A stretch of 52,580 nt of DNA. Source: Janthinobacterium sp. Lineage in GTDB: Bacteria > Pseudomonadota > Gammaproteobacteria > Burkholderiales > Burkholderiaceae_D. This document shows, piece after piece, positions 9,294-18,193 of the stretch. The stretch's first letter is position 1. Each line of letters opens with the position of its first letter. The stretch spans positions 1 to 52,580 of the forward strand of contig PKWL01000058.1 in the NCBI GenBank assembly GCA_003133225.1. The letters are read 5' to 3'. The translations under genes were made by a program, and so were the position numbers. Below the pieces are notes generated by a model, which was not told the DNA's origin, ran no database searches, and saw nothing but the letters and a program-made list of their open reading frames with translations.

Positions 9294-9593
9294 CTTGATT
9301 CGCACGTTAACTGATGGTCGACGGGTGACTGAGTGAATGTCAATTTCGCCGGTTGGTGATGGGTGGTGAATAACAGCCAGGGAGATCGCGTTGATTCGAA
9401 GGACTGTGGACGGAGGGCATCGTCGCTGCGGGGGACGGCCCCGCAAAACGCTCCTACATGCCCCCGTGAAACGCCGGGGTACGCCCTTCGGGCGACCTCG
9501 CCGTCGCTCGGCTCAAATCGCCCCGGCCCTAAGGCTCATTAGCCAAATCAAGTCTGGCACACGAGAGCAGTCAGAAATGAGGGCTGTTGGTGT
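9294..9593. other. Non-coding left end of transposon, palindrome-rich
   Basis: This 300-base tail after the last transposon gene has no plausible frame. It holds nested inverted repeats: GCCGGGG at 9473-9479 pairs with CCCCGGC at 9521-9527, and an inner CCCTTCGGG hairpin lies at about 9484-9492. It may serve as transposase-binding end DNA or as a transcription stop for the leftward operon; there is no T run typical of an intrinsic terminator. Confidence 0.55.
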
Positions 9594-9842
9594 TCAGAAT
9601 AGCTCAGGACTCTCCTCCTGATCGTTACGGCCGGAGCCAGGGACTTTGATCGCGAATGCCTGATCGGCGTGATGACTCAATATCTGGGCGTAGTAGGTGG
9701 CCTCGAAGCGGTGATACAACTGAACCAGCACGTCAGCCACCGCAGCTGCGGCCTCGTCGGATAGCGCCGGAAGCTCGATTTCTAGCATGACAGTGGGACG
9801 CTTGGCGCGGCGCGGGGTTACGGTCATTTTTTTCTTGATCAT
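9594..9842 (-). CDS. 82-residue transposon accessory protein
   Basis: A small protein starting MIKKKMTVTPRRAKRPTV, with a basic N-terminus, a likely helical middle (ALSDEAAAAVADVLVQLYHR) and an acidic end. I do not recognise the family. The ATG at 9842 is well supported by AAGGAG with seven-base spacing, 13 bases after the stop of the ATPase gene, so it is the last gene of the transposition operon. Its place suggests an accessory or regulatory role in transposition; this is inference. Confidence 0.7.
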   Translation of the reverse strand: MIKKKMTVTPRRAKRPTVMLEIELPALSDEAAAAVADVLVQLYHRFEATYYAQILSHHADQAFAIKVPGSGRNDQEESPELF

Positions 9843-9855
9843 GGTTCGGCTCCTT

Positions 9856-10710
9856 TCAGCGGGCGCGGGCGTTATTACGTCGCACCGGGTTTGTGGTGGA
9901 ACTGGGCGGGGCGAACACGTCCAGGTACAGTTTTTCATCCAATGTCGGGAGTTGGCGTTGTGCCGCTACCGCGAGAAGTTGAGCAGCCATGTTCGTCATG
10001 ACGCGATAGTTGCCGCCGGCGCGCTCGCATAATGTGTGTTTCAGGGGCGCGCTCATCAAGGCGGAGGCGCCGGCGGTGTTGAGCAGGTGATCCAGGCAAG
10101 CAGCCAGTTCCTCCCGGGAGGCATAGTCCAGCGGCAGACGGACCCGGATGCGCGTGCCCAACGGCAGAAGTTCGTCGCGCGCCAGGGCATCGGTCAGGCG
10201 CCCATCACCGGCCAGCACCACGGCCAATAAGGGTTGCGAGTCAAAGCGCGCCGATGCCAACAGGCGCAACTCAAGCAAGGTCTTAGGACTCATCTCCTGA
10301 GCCTCGTCGATCAATAGGCAACAGCGTGACCGGGTCGCTTCGAGGTGACCGACCCAGCGTTCACGCAATGTCTTGAATCCACCCCAGCGGTTGCTGGGCT
10401 TGAGCGAGACGCCAAAGACTTCAGCGAGTTCGCGATAGAAGTCGCCCAGGTTGCTCTGCGGGTGATTGAGCACCCCGACGGTGAGATCGGCCTGACGTTC
10501 AAGCCGGTCGGCCAAGGCGCGCAACACGACGCTTTTACCGGTGCCCGGGTCGCCGGAAATAAGGGCGAAGCCGCCCTCGCGCACATGAACATTCTCGATA
10601 CGCCAGAAGAAATCGTTGATCTTCGGCGATAAATAGAGGGCCTCGCCGGGGAGCTCTGTGCTGAAGGGATTCCACTTCAGGCCATACTGGGTCAATAGGA
10701 TGCGGTTCAT
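9856..10710 (-). CDS. ExeA/TniB-like AAA ATPase, transposition partner
   Basis: A 284-residue AAA ATPase beginning MNRILLTQYGLKWNPFSTEL, the typical opening of ExeA-type ATPases in mobile elements. Walker A is GDPGTGKS (53-60) and Walker B is LLIDEAQ (132-138). The remainder follows the TniB/TnsC/MuB fold used for target selection and transposase activation. Its ATG overlaps the transposase stop by four bases, so the two are coupled. The secretion role of ExeA itself does not apply here; context makes it a transposition protein. Confidence 0.9.
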   Translation of the reverse strand: MNRILLTQYGLKWNPFSTELPGEALYLSPKINDFFWRIENVHVREGGFALISGDPGTGKSVVLRALADRLERQADLTVGVLNHPQSNLGDFYRELAEVFGVSLKPSNRWGGFKTLRERWVGHLEATRSRCCLLIDEAQEMSPKTLLELRLLASARFDSQPLLAVVLAGDGRLTDALARDELLPLGTRIRVRLPLDYASREELAACLDHLLNTAGASALMSAPLKHTLCERAGGNYRVMTNMAAQLLAVAAQRQLPTLDEKLYLDVFAPPSSTTNPVRRNNARAR

Positions 10711-12191
10711 GGGTTGTGCTCCGGGTTGGTGGAAGAGTCGTCGAGTTCAAGATAAGCAGGCGGCAGCCCGGTGGCGGCAAACTGGGCCTGCAGGTGGCGC
10801 ATGAGCGGGGCCTGCGGATCAATCTGTGAGGCGGTGGTGCCGGCGCTTTCCTTGAGCGTTGCCACGGGTCGTGACGACAGTCCGGTCGGCGTGGCGACCC
10901 GGCGTCTTCGGCCATCGGCATGGCCGGCCTTGTTTAGCGGATAGATCGTGGCCTGGATGGTCCCGGTGCGTGGATCCACAATGTCGGCGCAGCTGCGGTC
11001 CCAGCGGGCGTAGCGCAGGTTCAGTTCGCGCAGGTGGCCGAAGGCTTGTGGAATCTCGAAGCGGACGCCGTCCAGGGACACCGTGCCGTCGCTGCGGCGC
11101 TGGGTGCGCTTGACCTCGACGCGAAAGTCGCGGCGCAAGGTCTCCGAATCCGGACAGTCACGTAGCACACTGGGGCCGCCAATGAAGCGCTCTAGTGGTG
11201 TGGTGCCGTTCAGCTCGCGGTGCTTGGTCTGGTGATACTCGTGCTCGGTCCAGACGAACGAGGCTTCGTTGAGTTGTTTGATGGTCAGATTTGGAACCGC
11301 ATCGAGCATCGCCACGAGCCGACCCTCCACGCGGTTCCAAAGCGTTTCTTGCTTACCGTTCATCCAGGCCGACCGTGGGCGGGTTGTGAGCGCCAGGATG
11401 CCGAGGTGGTGCAGGCCGGCGCTAAACTCTCCCGAGATCATGGCCGAGCCGTTATCGCTGTAAATAACCCTGGGTAACCCCCGGCGCTGCAGGGCCTGCG
11501 AGACGCAGTGCACCAGGCACTCCGTGTTCTCGTGGGCGTACCACTGAAGATGAGCGATCAGGCGCGAGTAGTCGTCGATCACGCACAGCGCAATCGGCGT
11601 GATCCATTCGCCACGTTGGTTCAGGACCTTCAGCGAACCCTGATGCCCATCAAGATGAAACAGTGCGCCGACGTGAGTTGCCTCGAAGCTGCGCACTTCC
11701 CGTGTGCCGTCCGGAACCGCCGAGCGCTGCGGCCCGGATATAGGTTCACGTTGCCGCCACAGCCCCTTGGCGCGGAAGAAGCGAAGAACCGTGGCGTAGG
11801 ATGGAACCTCACCTTCTTTCAATGCGAGCTTGAGGTTGTCGTAATGCAGCTGGATGTTCCATTTTGGATGCGCTGCGTACTGCGCCCGGATCGCGTCCGC
11901 CAGTTCGGCGCTGACCGCGCGCAAGCAACCCGCATCGGCCCGCGGCACGATGGCGAGCAGCTTGGCGGGATCGGGGCTGCGCCGTGCCAAGGCGAGCCAG
12001 CGTTCGAGTGTGGACACGCCGAAACGCACATCGCGACCATGAATGGGATGGCGCCAGATCTGCCTACTCAAATCGGTAAGGCGTGGCTTCAATTCTCCCC
12101 TCCCTGGAGGGGCGGCGAGCAGTTGGCCGATGATCAACAGGCGAAGCCGGGCCCATCGTTCCCGGGCACTGGGATCGTTTTTTGAGGACAT
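10707..12191 (-). CDS. DDE integrase-type transposase (Mu/TniA-like)
   Basis: A 494-residue transposase with N-terminal helix-turn-helix segments (VSTLERWLALAR; PSYATVLRFFRAKGLWRQ) and an rve-type integrase core. The catalytic residues fit D181 (FHLDGHQGS), D246 (VIYSDNGSA) and E282 (NGKQETLWNRVEGRL). The D-E spacing is exactly 35 residues, the classical D,D(35)E pattern. A beta-barrel Mu C-terminal region follows (GTVSLDGVRFEIP). It catalyses strand transfer of the element ends and works with the ATPase encoded just downstream. The gene appears intact, with no frameshift. Confidence 0.93.
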   Translation of the reverse strand: MSSKNDPSARERWARLRLLIIGQLLAAPPGRGELKPRLTDLSRQIWRHPIHGRDVRFGVSTLERWLALARRSPDPAKLLAIVPRADAGCLRAVSAELADAIRAQYAAHPKWNIQLHYDNLKLALKEGEVPSYATVLRFFRAKGLWRQREPISGPQRSAVPDGTREVRSFEATHVGALFHLDGHQGSLKVLNQRGEWITPIALCVIDDYSRLIAHLQWYAHENTECLVHCVSQALQRRGLPRVIYSDNGSAMISGEFSAGLHHLGILALTTRPRSAWMNGKQETLWNRVEGRLVAMLDAVPNLTIKQLNEASFVWTEHEYHQTKHRELNGTTPLERFIGGPSVLRDCPDSETLRRDFRVEVKRTQRRSDGTVSLDGVRFEIPQAFGHLRELNLRYARWDRSCADIVDPRTGTIQATIYPLNKAGHADGRRRRVATPTGLSSRPVATLKESAGTTASQIDPQAPLMRHLQAQFAATGLPPAYLELDDSSTNPEHNP

Positions 12192-12296
12192 AAGATGATT
12201 GACTTTCGAATGGGGGCGTAACGCCCGACGTCTACCAGACTAGGCGACGTGAATCTCCTTGGTTAGGACCATCTTGTGCGTATCGGTGCCCTGCAT

Positions 12297-12851
12297 TTAC
12301 CGTCTCTGGGTGACCGTGCTTAGCGGTGCAAACCATCGCAGAACTTTCGCCACTACAACGCGCTTGTCATCGCCCATCGCACGAGCCAACAAGCCGCCCG
12401 GTACGGTACCGGCGGCCACCGGTGGCATGAACCGTCCGCACAGATCGCGCCAGACTGCGGTTGCCGTAAAATCAGTCAACCACCATTGGCGCCAGCGCAG
12501 GATTGTCCTGACCGGAACTCCAATTTGCTGCGACAATAGCTGGCCGCGCCGAAGGTTCAGGCCGGAACAAAGGGCAGTGGCCAGGAGCACCACCGCCCCC
12601 CAGTAAACACGTCTCCCCAGAAAGCGAACAGACTCGGGTGTGCATCGTTGACGGCAATCGGCGCAACAGAAACTGAAACGGGTTTTATCGTCCGCGGCAC
12701 CGCAGTCCCCCCTCGGTTTACGCTCGTAATTGGCTTGATGAAGGCGGCCGCCACAGGAGCAACCCTGCAGACGAACCGTAGTGGCGTGGTCCTGGTCAAT
12801 GAGGCGCAGGAACGAAAAAAACGCTGGATCTTGAAGAACAAATTGGCACAT
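12297..12851 (-). CDS. Zinc-finger-like protein of the transposon
   Basis: A 184-residue protein with a cysteine cluster (C31-x-C33 in GCSCGGRLH; C62-C63-x-x-C66 in FCCADCRQRC), then a region reading like a helix-turn-helix (QQIGVPVRTILRWRQWW). I recognise the MCQFVLQDPAFFSFL opening as a conserved unnamed protein found with transposase/ATPase pairs in other Proteobacteria, but know no experimental function. It probably binds DNA or RNA in transposition. It is transcribed in the same direction as the transposase, 105 bases upstream of it. Confidence 0.75.
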   Translation of the reverse strand: MCQFVLQDPAFFSFLRLIDQDHATTVRLQGCSCGGRLHQANYERKPRGDCGAADDKTRFSFCCADCRQRCTPESVRFLGRRVYWGAVVLLATALCSGLNLRRGQLLSQQIGVPVRTILRWRQWWLTDFTATAVWRDLCGRFMPPVAAGTVPGGLLARAMGDDKRVVVAKVLRWFAPLSTVTQRR

Positions 12852-12890
12852 AATTGAAAAGTCTCATCGGTCTTAGGAAACCAGAGACTC

Positions 12891-12927
12891 GCCCTCAAAG
12901 AGCTTGCCAGTCAAGCTCTTTGAGGGC
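12891..12927. repeat. Perfect 16-bp inverted repeat with 5-base loop
   Basis: GCCCTCAAAGAGCTTG (12891-12906) is followed by the loop CCAGT and an exact complement at 12912-12927. It lies between the transposon's right end and the start of the zinc-finger gene, so it would form in the 5' leader of the transposition operon or in transcripts entering from the host gene. There is no T run, so a simple intrinsic terminator is unlikely; blocking outside transcription or translation is a possible role. Confidence 0.85.
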
Positions 12928-12975
12928 ACCCCGCCTGAACAATCTCAGTTATCTCGCATAAAACTTGCCCCGCGC

Positions 12976-13000
12976 ACATCGAACATCTCGATCGCGCTGA
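12976..13000 (-). repeat. Transposon terminal inverted repeat, right
   Basis: The reverse complement begins TCAGCGCGATCGAGATGTTC and pairs with the left end at 9269-9293 with one mismatch. The AGAGG duplication follows directly. Confidence 0.93.
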
Positions 13001-13005
13001 AGAGG
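13001..13005. repeat. Target-site duplication, right copy (AGAGG)
   Basis: Second copy of the 5-bp duplication; the regulator reading frame resumes with GTG GCC GAG directly after it. Confidence 0.9.
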
Positions 13006-13134
13006 GTGGCCGAGCGTTGCGGCTTTGGCTCGACCCGCGACTTCCGCCGTGTCTGGCAGCGCTACGCTCAAGGAACGCCGGGCGAGGGGCGCAAGCTAGC
13101 ATCAGGCAAACAGGACATAAAACTAGTGGGGTGA
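13006..13134 (+). pseudogene. GlxA-type regulator, 3' remnant beyond the transposon
   Basis: Forty-two codons that complete the AraC-type DNA-binding domain of the regulator begun at 8402: VAERCGFGSTRDFRRVWQRY is the canonical second helix-turn-helix. It has no start of its own. An open frame through the transposon end (from a TTG at 12904) exists by chance and would give a nonsense fusion. No base appears lost at the junction. Confidence 0.92.
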
Positions 13135-13652
13135 ACAGGCACCTCCCGGTATTTTTATCCCTGCGCCAATTGAACCCGACCTGCCTTCGCATTCGCTACA
13201 GGCTTAGCGGTGGGGCGGTCATCGCAAACCCCAATGAAATTGAGGACATTCACGACAATGACCCGATTTGGACAACCGGATGCCCGCGCTCAATTAGGGT
13301 GCATCGGAAACGACCGAAGACACCGTTCTGGTGTCGTGACCGTCGATTCTGGCATCCGGGAGCCGCAACGGGGTCTCGATGCTCAGGGCCTCCACCGAAC
13401 AGCAAAATTCCCGCAAATTAGGAACTGATCTTTTTTACGAGCACATCGCATCGCTTGAGCGGTAAGACGCGATCGGATGCTTGGCCGAGAGAGAGCTAGC
13501 TGATGTTCTGATGGTAGCGACGGGTTCTGCTAAGAACGGTAACAGCCATGGCGTGGCGCTGGCCAGTCGGCCACACTCCCATCGTCCACTTACAGGTGAC
13601 ACACTGTAAGCGCGGCCACGCGAGACGCTACGATGCTATACTCATCAGCAAC
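13135..13652. other. Intergenic before the copper island
   Basis: About 520 bases with no recognisable gene; frames on both strands are broken or low-confidence. The last part carries a palindrome at 13589-13610 and a TATACT -10-like hexamer at about 13636, so the copper-island promoter probably lies here. Confidence 0.5.
13589..13610 (+). promoter_or_regulatory. Candidate metal-responsive operator, CTTACAG-N8-CTGTAAG
   Basis: A perfect 7-bp inverted repeat with an 8-base spacer lies about 43 bases before the first copper gene and about 26 bases upstream of a TATACT hexamer. It resembles the CTTACA/TGTAAG-type boxes bound by CopR/CusR-family regulators. No regulator gene lies nearby, so the binding protein is inferred, not shown. 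Confidence 0.5.
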
Positions 13653-14081
13653 ATGAAGCGTGCACTCAAGACATTATTGTTATGGCTGTTGATCGTCGTG
13701 CTCCCTAGTCAGGGGTTTGCCGCTGCTATGCTGCCGTCTTGTTGCTTGATGCACCATGACTCGTTAGCAATTGCGGTGATAAAAAATGCGCAACATCATG
13801 ATTGCGGAGTAAGCCAAGACCATGTTGGAGCAATTGCTTATCATCTCGCACCCGACTCTCCGGGAATGGCAGACCATTGGTCCGGCACTCCCCATAAGCA
13901 TCAAAGCTCTTCTTGCAGCGCCTGCGCCGCTTGCTGTGTCGGAGCAACAGCACCGCCTTCGCCCGTCAGCTTGACTGCAGCCTATAGCAGCCCAGAATCT
14001 TATGTTATTTTCCTGGCCCCTTGGGTCGCCGGTTTTGTCCCGGCTGGCTTGAAACGCCCTCCCAGACATATTTTCGCTTAA
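13653..14081 (+). CDS. Small exported Cys/His-rich protein of copper island
   Basis: A 142-residue protein that begins MKRALKTLLLWLLIVVLPSQ and has a clear signal peptide cleaved near GFAAA. The mature part contains paired cysteines (LPSCCLMHH; SSSCSACAACCVG) and many histidines, suggesting a metal-binding periplasmic protein of the kind found beside copper exporters (DUF2946-like). I cannot assign a named family with certainty. The ATG at 13653 is chosen because it starts the signal peptide; the frame stays open upstream without meaning. Confidence 0.7.
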   Translation: MKRALKTLLLWLLIVVLPSQGFAAAMLPSCCLMHHDSLAIAVIKNAQHHDCGVSQDHVGAIAYHLAPDSPGMADHWSGTPHKHQSSSCSACAACCVGATAPPSPVSLTAAYSSPESYVIFLAPWVAGFVPAGLKRPPRHIFA

Positions 14082-14336
14082 TCGACGTCGAGTTAAGAAC
14101 TCCGAACGGGCATCCGTTCGCCTACCTTATCGTTGATCCCGCGTCCATTTACACGCCCGGCATCGTGCCATCAGCCGGCCCTCACTCGGACCCTGCCGCT
14201 CGCGAAATGCTCACGTCGCTTAAAAAATCCAATGCGTCCCCGCCGGGAGCCGGTGAGTGCCGCTATAAACTCCTAGCGCCCGGGCATTCCAATACCAGCA
14301 TACTTGGCAAAATTGCCGTCATTAAAGGATGAACAT

Positions 14337-14789
14337 ATGAACCGCCGCACACTCTTAAAAACAATTCTGGCAAGCGCCTTTAGCGCCCCTTTGTTTGCCC
14401 GCGCTGCTGTAGCGCCAGTCGTCGAAGTCTACAAGAGCGAAAGTTGCAGCTGTTGTGAAGGCTGGATTGATCACCTGAAGGCCAACGGCTTCGCGGTCAA
14501 TGCCCACAACGTGCCCAACCCGTCCGATTACCGCGAAAAATTTGGCATCCCCCAAGAACTGGGCTCCTGTCACACAGGACTGGTTCAGGGTTACGCGCTC
14601 GAAGGCCACGTGCCGGCCCGCGAAATCAAGCGCCTGCTGGCCGAGCGGCCAAAGGCCAAAGGCTTGGCCGTGCCTTCAATGCCACTTGGCAGCCCCGGCA
14701 TGGAATCTCGTCGCAAGGCCGCATATGACGTCTTTCTGGTTCAGGCTGATGGGCATCATTCGATTTACCAACATTACAACGCAAATTAA
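14337..14789 (+). CDS. DUF411 copper-island protein (CopG-like)
   Basis: A 150-residue exported protein with a signal peptide (RRTLLKTILASAFSAPLFAR) and the DUF411 core: VYKSESCSCCEGWIDHLKANG, then ELGSCHTGLVQGYALEGHVP. The CxCC motif and the later Cys-His are the likely metal ligands of this family, which is linked to copper resistance. AAAGGA about nine bases upstream of the ATG supports the start. It lies in the same direction as the CusF-like and ATPase genes. Confidence 0.88.
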   Translation: MNRRTLLKTILASAFSAPLFARAAVAPVVEVYKSESCSCCEGWIDHLKANGFAVNAHNVPNPSDYREKFGIPQELGSCHTGLVQGYALEGHVPAREIKRLLAERPKAKGLAVPSMPLGSPGMESRRKAAYDVFLVQADGHHSIYQHYNAN

Positions 14790-14804
14790 GTGAAAGAACA
14801 CATC

Positions 14805-15191
14805 ATGATGAACTCAATATCGACGCTCCTTTTAGCAGTCGCCGTCACACTATGGGCGGCCGCTGTGGCAGATGCAACACAATATTCACCCGAATCCCCT
14901 CAGGCTTCAGGCGCCGCAGAATCCGCCGGTGAAAGCCTGGCAAAAGCCAAGCAGAAAAGCATTGCAGCTTCCGTTTCCGAAGGCGAAATCAAAAAAATCG
15001 ACATGGAAGGCGGCAAGCTCACCATTAAAAGTGGTCCGCTAAAAAATCTAGACATGCCAGCGATGACCATGAGTTTCCGGGTGAGCGAACCGGCCGTTCT
15101 GGGGCGCCTCAAGGCTGGCGATAAGATTAACTTTGTAGCTGAGATGGTTGGCGGCCAGCTTACGGCCACTCAGCTCAAGGTAAAGAAATAA
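14805..15191 (+). CDS. CusF-like periplasmic copper-binding protein
   Basis: A protein of about 128 residues with a signal peptide (STLLLAVAVTLWAAAVADA) and a C-terminal CusF/CopB-chaperone fold: SEGEIKKIDMEGGKLTIK, then NLDMPAMTMSFRV. The two methionine ligands of the MTM motif are kept. The tryptophan preceding PEMTM in E. coli CusF is replaced by Met, and the upstream His ligand position is not His. It probably hands copper to an efflux system. Start choice: ATG at 14805 or 14808; a GTG at 14790 is also in frame. Confidence 0.85.
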   Translation: MMNSISTLLLAVAVTLWAAAVADATQYSPESPQASGAAESAGESLAKAKQKSIAASVSEGEIKKIDMEGGKLTIKSGPLKNLDMPAMTMSFRVSEPAVLGRLKAGDKINFVAEMVGGQLTATQLKVKK

Positions 15192-15339
15192 AGCCATGCT
15201 GCCGTCGTCAACTCTGATTGAGGCTGGCGCCGCTGTTTGACGTTGAACCGGCAGTAGCCGCCAGGCTCTCGCATTCCCAATGCGGCGTCCTCAAGTCTTG
15301 CTTCGGTGTATGGTTCAAGAAAGCAACTAGGAGTAACGC

Positions 15340-17697
15340 ATGGATATTCACTCCCACCACAACCACCATGACGACGTAGTCGCCATCCAAGGAAATGGCG
15401 AGGCGGCCAACTCGGACGAACCATTTACCGACCCCGTCTGCAAAATGAAAGTAACGGCCAGCCCTGACAAAAAATTCGACTTCGCCGGGCGAGCTTATTA
15501 TTTTTGCAGCGCCGTCTGTCTGAGCAAATTTCGCGCCAATCCACAATCGTATCTGAGCACGGCGAAGGCGGAACCAACACCGCTTGCGGAGGAAGGCACG
15601 CTATTCACCTGTCCGATGCATCCGGAAATTCGGCAACCTGCCCCTGGCGATTGCCCGATATGCGGCATGGCGCTGGAACCAGTGTTGCCGTCGCTTGAGG
15701 AAGGGGAAAATCCGGAACTTGTCAATTTCCGGCGCCGATTCTGGTGCACATTGCCGCTTTCCTTCGCCGTGTTCATGCTGGCCATGTTCGGCCACATTCT
15801 GTTGCCCGAAGGACTTCCCTACCAGGACTGGATTGAACTCGCCCTCAGTACACCTGTGGTCCTATGGGCAGGCTGGCCTTTCTTGGTCCGCTATGCGCAA
15901 TCGATACGCAATCGCAGTCCCAATATGTGGACATTGATTGGGTCCGGTGTCGCAGCTGCCTACGGCTACAGCCTTGTGGCCACGTTCGCTCCAGGTCTTT
16001 TTCCTGCCACGTTCGTGGCGCACGGCGGCCATGTCGGCGTCTATTATGAAGCCGCTGCGGTCATCATCTCCCTGACCCTACTAGGGCAAATCCTGGAGCT
16101 AAAAGCGCGTTCCCAAACTTCGGCGGCAATCAAGTCCCTATTGGGGTTGGCCCCGAAGACAGCGCGGCGTATCCGGGATGACGGCACCGAAGAGGACGTG
16201 CAATTGACGCATGTCCATGTGGGCGACGCCCTCCGGGTGCGTCCTGGAGAAAAGGTGCCAGTCGACGGTACGGTCACGGAAGGTGAAAGCGCGGTGGACG
16301 AATCCATGCTGACGGGCGAACCGATTCCCGTCACCAAGCGGCCAGGCGACAAAATCATTGGGGCAACGCTCAACAGCAGTGGCAGCCTGGTGATTCGCGC
16401 CGAAAAAATTGGCTCCCAGACCATGCTGTCACAAATCGTCAAAATGGTTGCCCAAGCCCAGCGTTCACGGGCGCCGATGCAGCGTCTGGCTGACGTTGTA
16501 GCCGGGTATTTCGTCGTTATTGTCATCGGCATCGCGCTTCTCACGCTGCTTGGGTGGGGTTTCTTTGGTCCCGAGCCGAGTTGGGCATTCGGTTTCGTCA
16601 ACGCCGTCGCGGTCCTCATCATTGCCTGTCCTTGTGCCTTGGGCTTGGCGACGCCGATGTCGATCATGGCTGCAACGGGACGTGCGGCAACTCAAGGCAT
16701 GTTGTTCCGCGATGCGGCGGCGATTGAGGCAATGCGCAAGGTCGACACGCTCATTGTGGACAAGACCGGCACCTTAACGGAAGGCAAGCCCGCATTCGAC
16801 GCGGTGGTCGCCGCGCCAGGCTTTAGTGACGTGGATGTGCTACAAATTGCTGCAAGCATCGACCAGGGAAGTGAGCACCCTCTCGCGCACGCTATCGTTG
16901 CGGAAGCCCGCAAACGCAGCTTGGTCCTAGCTAAGCCGGAGAGCTTCGAATCGTCGAGCGGCATAGGCGTGCAAGGTGTGCTGATGGGCAAGCGCATCGC
17001 GTTCGGGAACACCGCTCTCATGGATGCCGAAAAGGTTGATTGGCACCTCTTATCGGACCAGGCCGAAAAGCGGCGAGGCGAAGGCGCAAGCGTCATGTAC
17101 CTTGCTGTGGACGGGCGCTTGGCCGGCCTCATTTCGGTCTCCGACCCGGTGAAGGCAACCACTCTTGAAGCCCTCCAGACGCTGCGGGCAGCAGGCCTGA
17201 CGGTCATCATGGCCACCGGCGACGGACTCACGACCGCGAGGGCAGTTGCCAAGAGGCTAGGCATAAGCGAGGTGTATGGCGAAGTGAAACCACAGGACAA
17301 GCTTTCTCTAGTTGAGCGCCTGCAGAAGGCGGGCAAGGTGGTGGCGATGGCCGGCGACGGCATCAATGACTCTCCGGCATTGGCGAAGGCCGACGTGGGA
17401 ATTGCCATGGGCACGGGGACGGACGTGGCAATTAACAGCGCCCATCTCACGTTGGTAAAAGGGGACTTGCGCGCCATCGCGCGGGCACGGATTCTTTCAT
17501 TGGACACGGTGAGGAACATGCGTCAGAACCTGGGTTTTGCGTTTGTCTACAATGCGCTAGGAATTCCGTTGGCGGCGGGACTTCTGTATCCGTTTACCGG
17601 ACAACTGCTGTCGCCGATGATTGCCGCACTGGCGATGAGTCTGAGCTCGGTTTCCGTGATTACCAATGCACTGCGTTTGCGGGGAGCCGCGAAGTGA
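15340..17697 (+). CDS. copA: Copper-translocating P1B-type ATPase with YHS and HMBD domains
   Basis: A 785-residue inner-membrane copper exporter. The N-terminus is His-rich (HSHHNHHDD), followed by a YHS domain (DPVCKM...YYFCSAVC, 31-60) and a heavy-metal-binding domain ([20 protein letters not shown], 90-109). The core has the ion-site CPC motif at 430-432, the phosphorylation motif DKTGT at 474-478, an HP motif (SEHPLAHA) and GDGIND. This domain order is typical of SilP/CopA-like ATPases, which lack the ferredoxin-like MxCxxC repeats. Silver may also be a substrate. The His-rich N-terminus is a plausible extra metal site. Copper-gene neighbours on both sides support copper. Confidence 0.93.
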   Translation: MDIHSHHNHHDDVVAIQGNGEAANSDEPFTDPVCKMKVTASPDKKFDFAGRAYYFCSAVCLSKFRANPQSYLSTAKAEPTPLAEEGTLFTCPMHPEIRQPAPGDCPICGMALEPVLPSLEEGENPELVNFRRRFWCTLPLSFAVFMLAMFGHILLPEGLPYQDWIELALSTPVVLWAGWPFLVRYAQSIRNRSPNMWTLIGSGVAAAYGYSLVATFAPGLFPATFVAHGGHVGVYYEAAAVIISLTLLGQILELKARSQTSAAIKSLLGLAPKTARRIRDDGTEEDVQLTHVHVGDALRVRPGEKVPVDGTVTEGESAVDESMLTGEPIPVTKRPGDKIIGATLNSSGSLVIRAEKIGSQTMLSQIVKMVAQAQRSRAPMQRLADVVAGYFVVIVIGIALLTLLGWGFFGPEPSWAFGFVNAVAVLIIACPCALGLATPMSIMAATGRAATQGMLFRDAAAIEAMRKVDTLIVDKTGTLTEGKPAFDAVVAAPGFSDVDVLQIAASIDQGSEHPLAHAIVAEARKRSLVLAKPESFESSSGIGVQGVLMGKRIAFGNTALMDAEKVDWHLLSDQAEKRRGEGASVMYLAVDGRLAGLISVSDPVKATTLEALQTLRAAGLTVIMATGDGLTTARAVAKRLGISEVYGEVKPQDKLSLVERLQKAGKVVAMAGDGINDSPALAKADVGIAMGTGTDVAINSAHLTLVKGDLRAIARARILSLDTVRNMRQNLGFAFVYNALGIPLAAGLLYPFTGQLLSPMIAALAMSLSSVSVITNALRLRGAAK

Positions 17698-18193
17698 GCC
17701 ACCCACCGAGCAACGAGCTCTGCCAATTTTTTAATATGGCGTTGCGACCAATATACGTGCCGCCAAGCGCCGTCAGTTCGATGCAGCATCAACGTTTGAG
17801 AAAAAAATCCGTGAACAGGAACATCTCTGAAAAAACTGCCCCCCAACATACCGCAATGGCCAGCAAGCGGCTAAATGGCGGGGGCTTCGCGCCGGCGTAC
17901 AGCTTGCCCAATGCGGACCTTACGTGCGAAATGGAAGTAATGCTAAATACAAATACGCCTGGCGATAAAGTGTCTTGTGGCTTGAAAAATTGTACCTGGC
18001 GCCAAAATGGACAGCACCGGCCGGGCCCCGACTCAAAATCGCGAGCAGACTCTAGGCTCCGGGGGCGCTTTCTTGTTCTGAACCGATCAGGCAGTCATCG
18101 CGTTCGGTTGGTGGCGATGGTGCATGGCTGGAGCCTCCAGTCTAAAACCACAACCGCGTGGGATTTACCGTCACCATGCAAAAAGCCAACCAT
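17698..18193. other. Intergenic, no supported gene
   Basis: About 495 bases. One frame is open across much of it and starts right at the ATPase stop, but its translation matches nothing and looks random. The region presumably carries a separate promoter for the GDCCVxC gene. Confidence 0.4.

Larger units (their letters stand above)
9269..13000 (-). mobile_element. 3,732-bp transposon (DDE transposase + AAA ATPase + zinc-finger protein)
   Basis: A complete element bounded by near-perfect 25-bp terminal inverted repeats and flanked by a 5-bp AGAGG duplication inside the GlxA-type regulator gene. All four genes point leftward: zinc-finger protein, D,D(35)E transposase, ExeA/TniB-like AAA ATPase overlapping it by 4 bases, and an 82-residue protein. 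A transposase with an ATPase partner recalls the TniA/TniB, TnsB/TnsC and Mu A/B pairs, which also give 5-bp duplications. I cannot name the insertion-sequence family. A TAACTGA motif recurs inside both ends (9308-9314; complement at 12945-12951), possibly a second transposase site. The clean duplication, intact frames and exact gene restoration suggest a recent insertion. Confidence 0.93.

Noticed and set aside
14021..14332. Open frame between the exported Cys/His protein and the DUF411 gene
   Set aside because: It begins inside the preceding gene in another frame, has no family match and no ribosome site.
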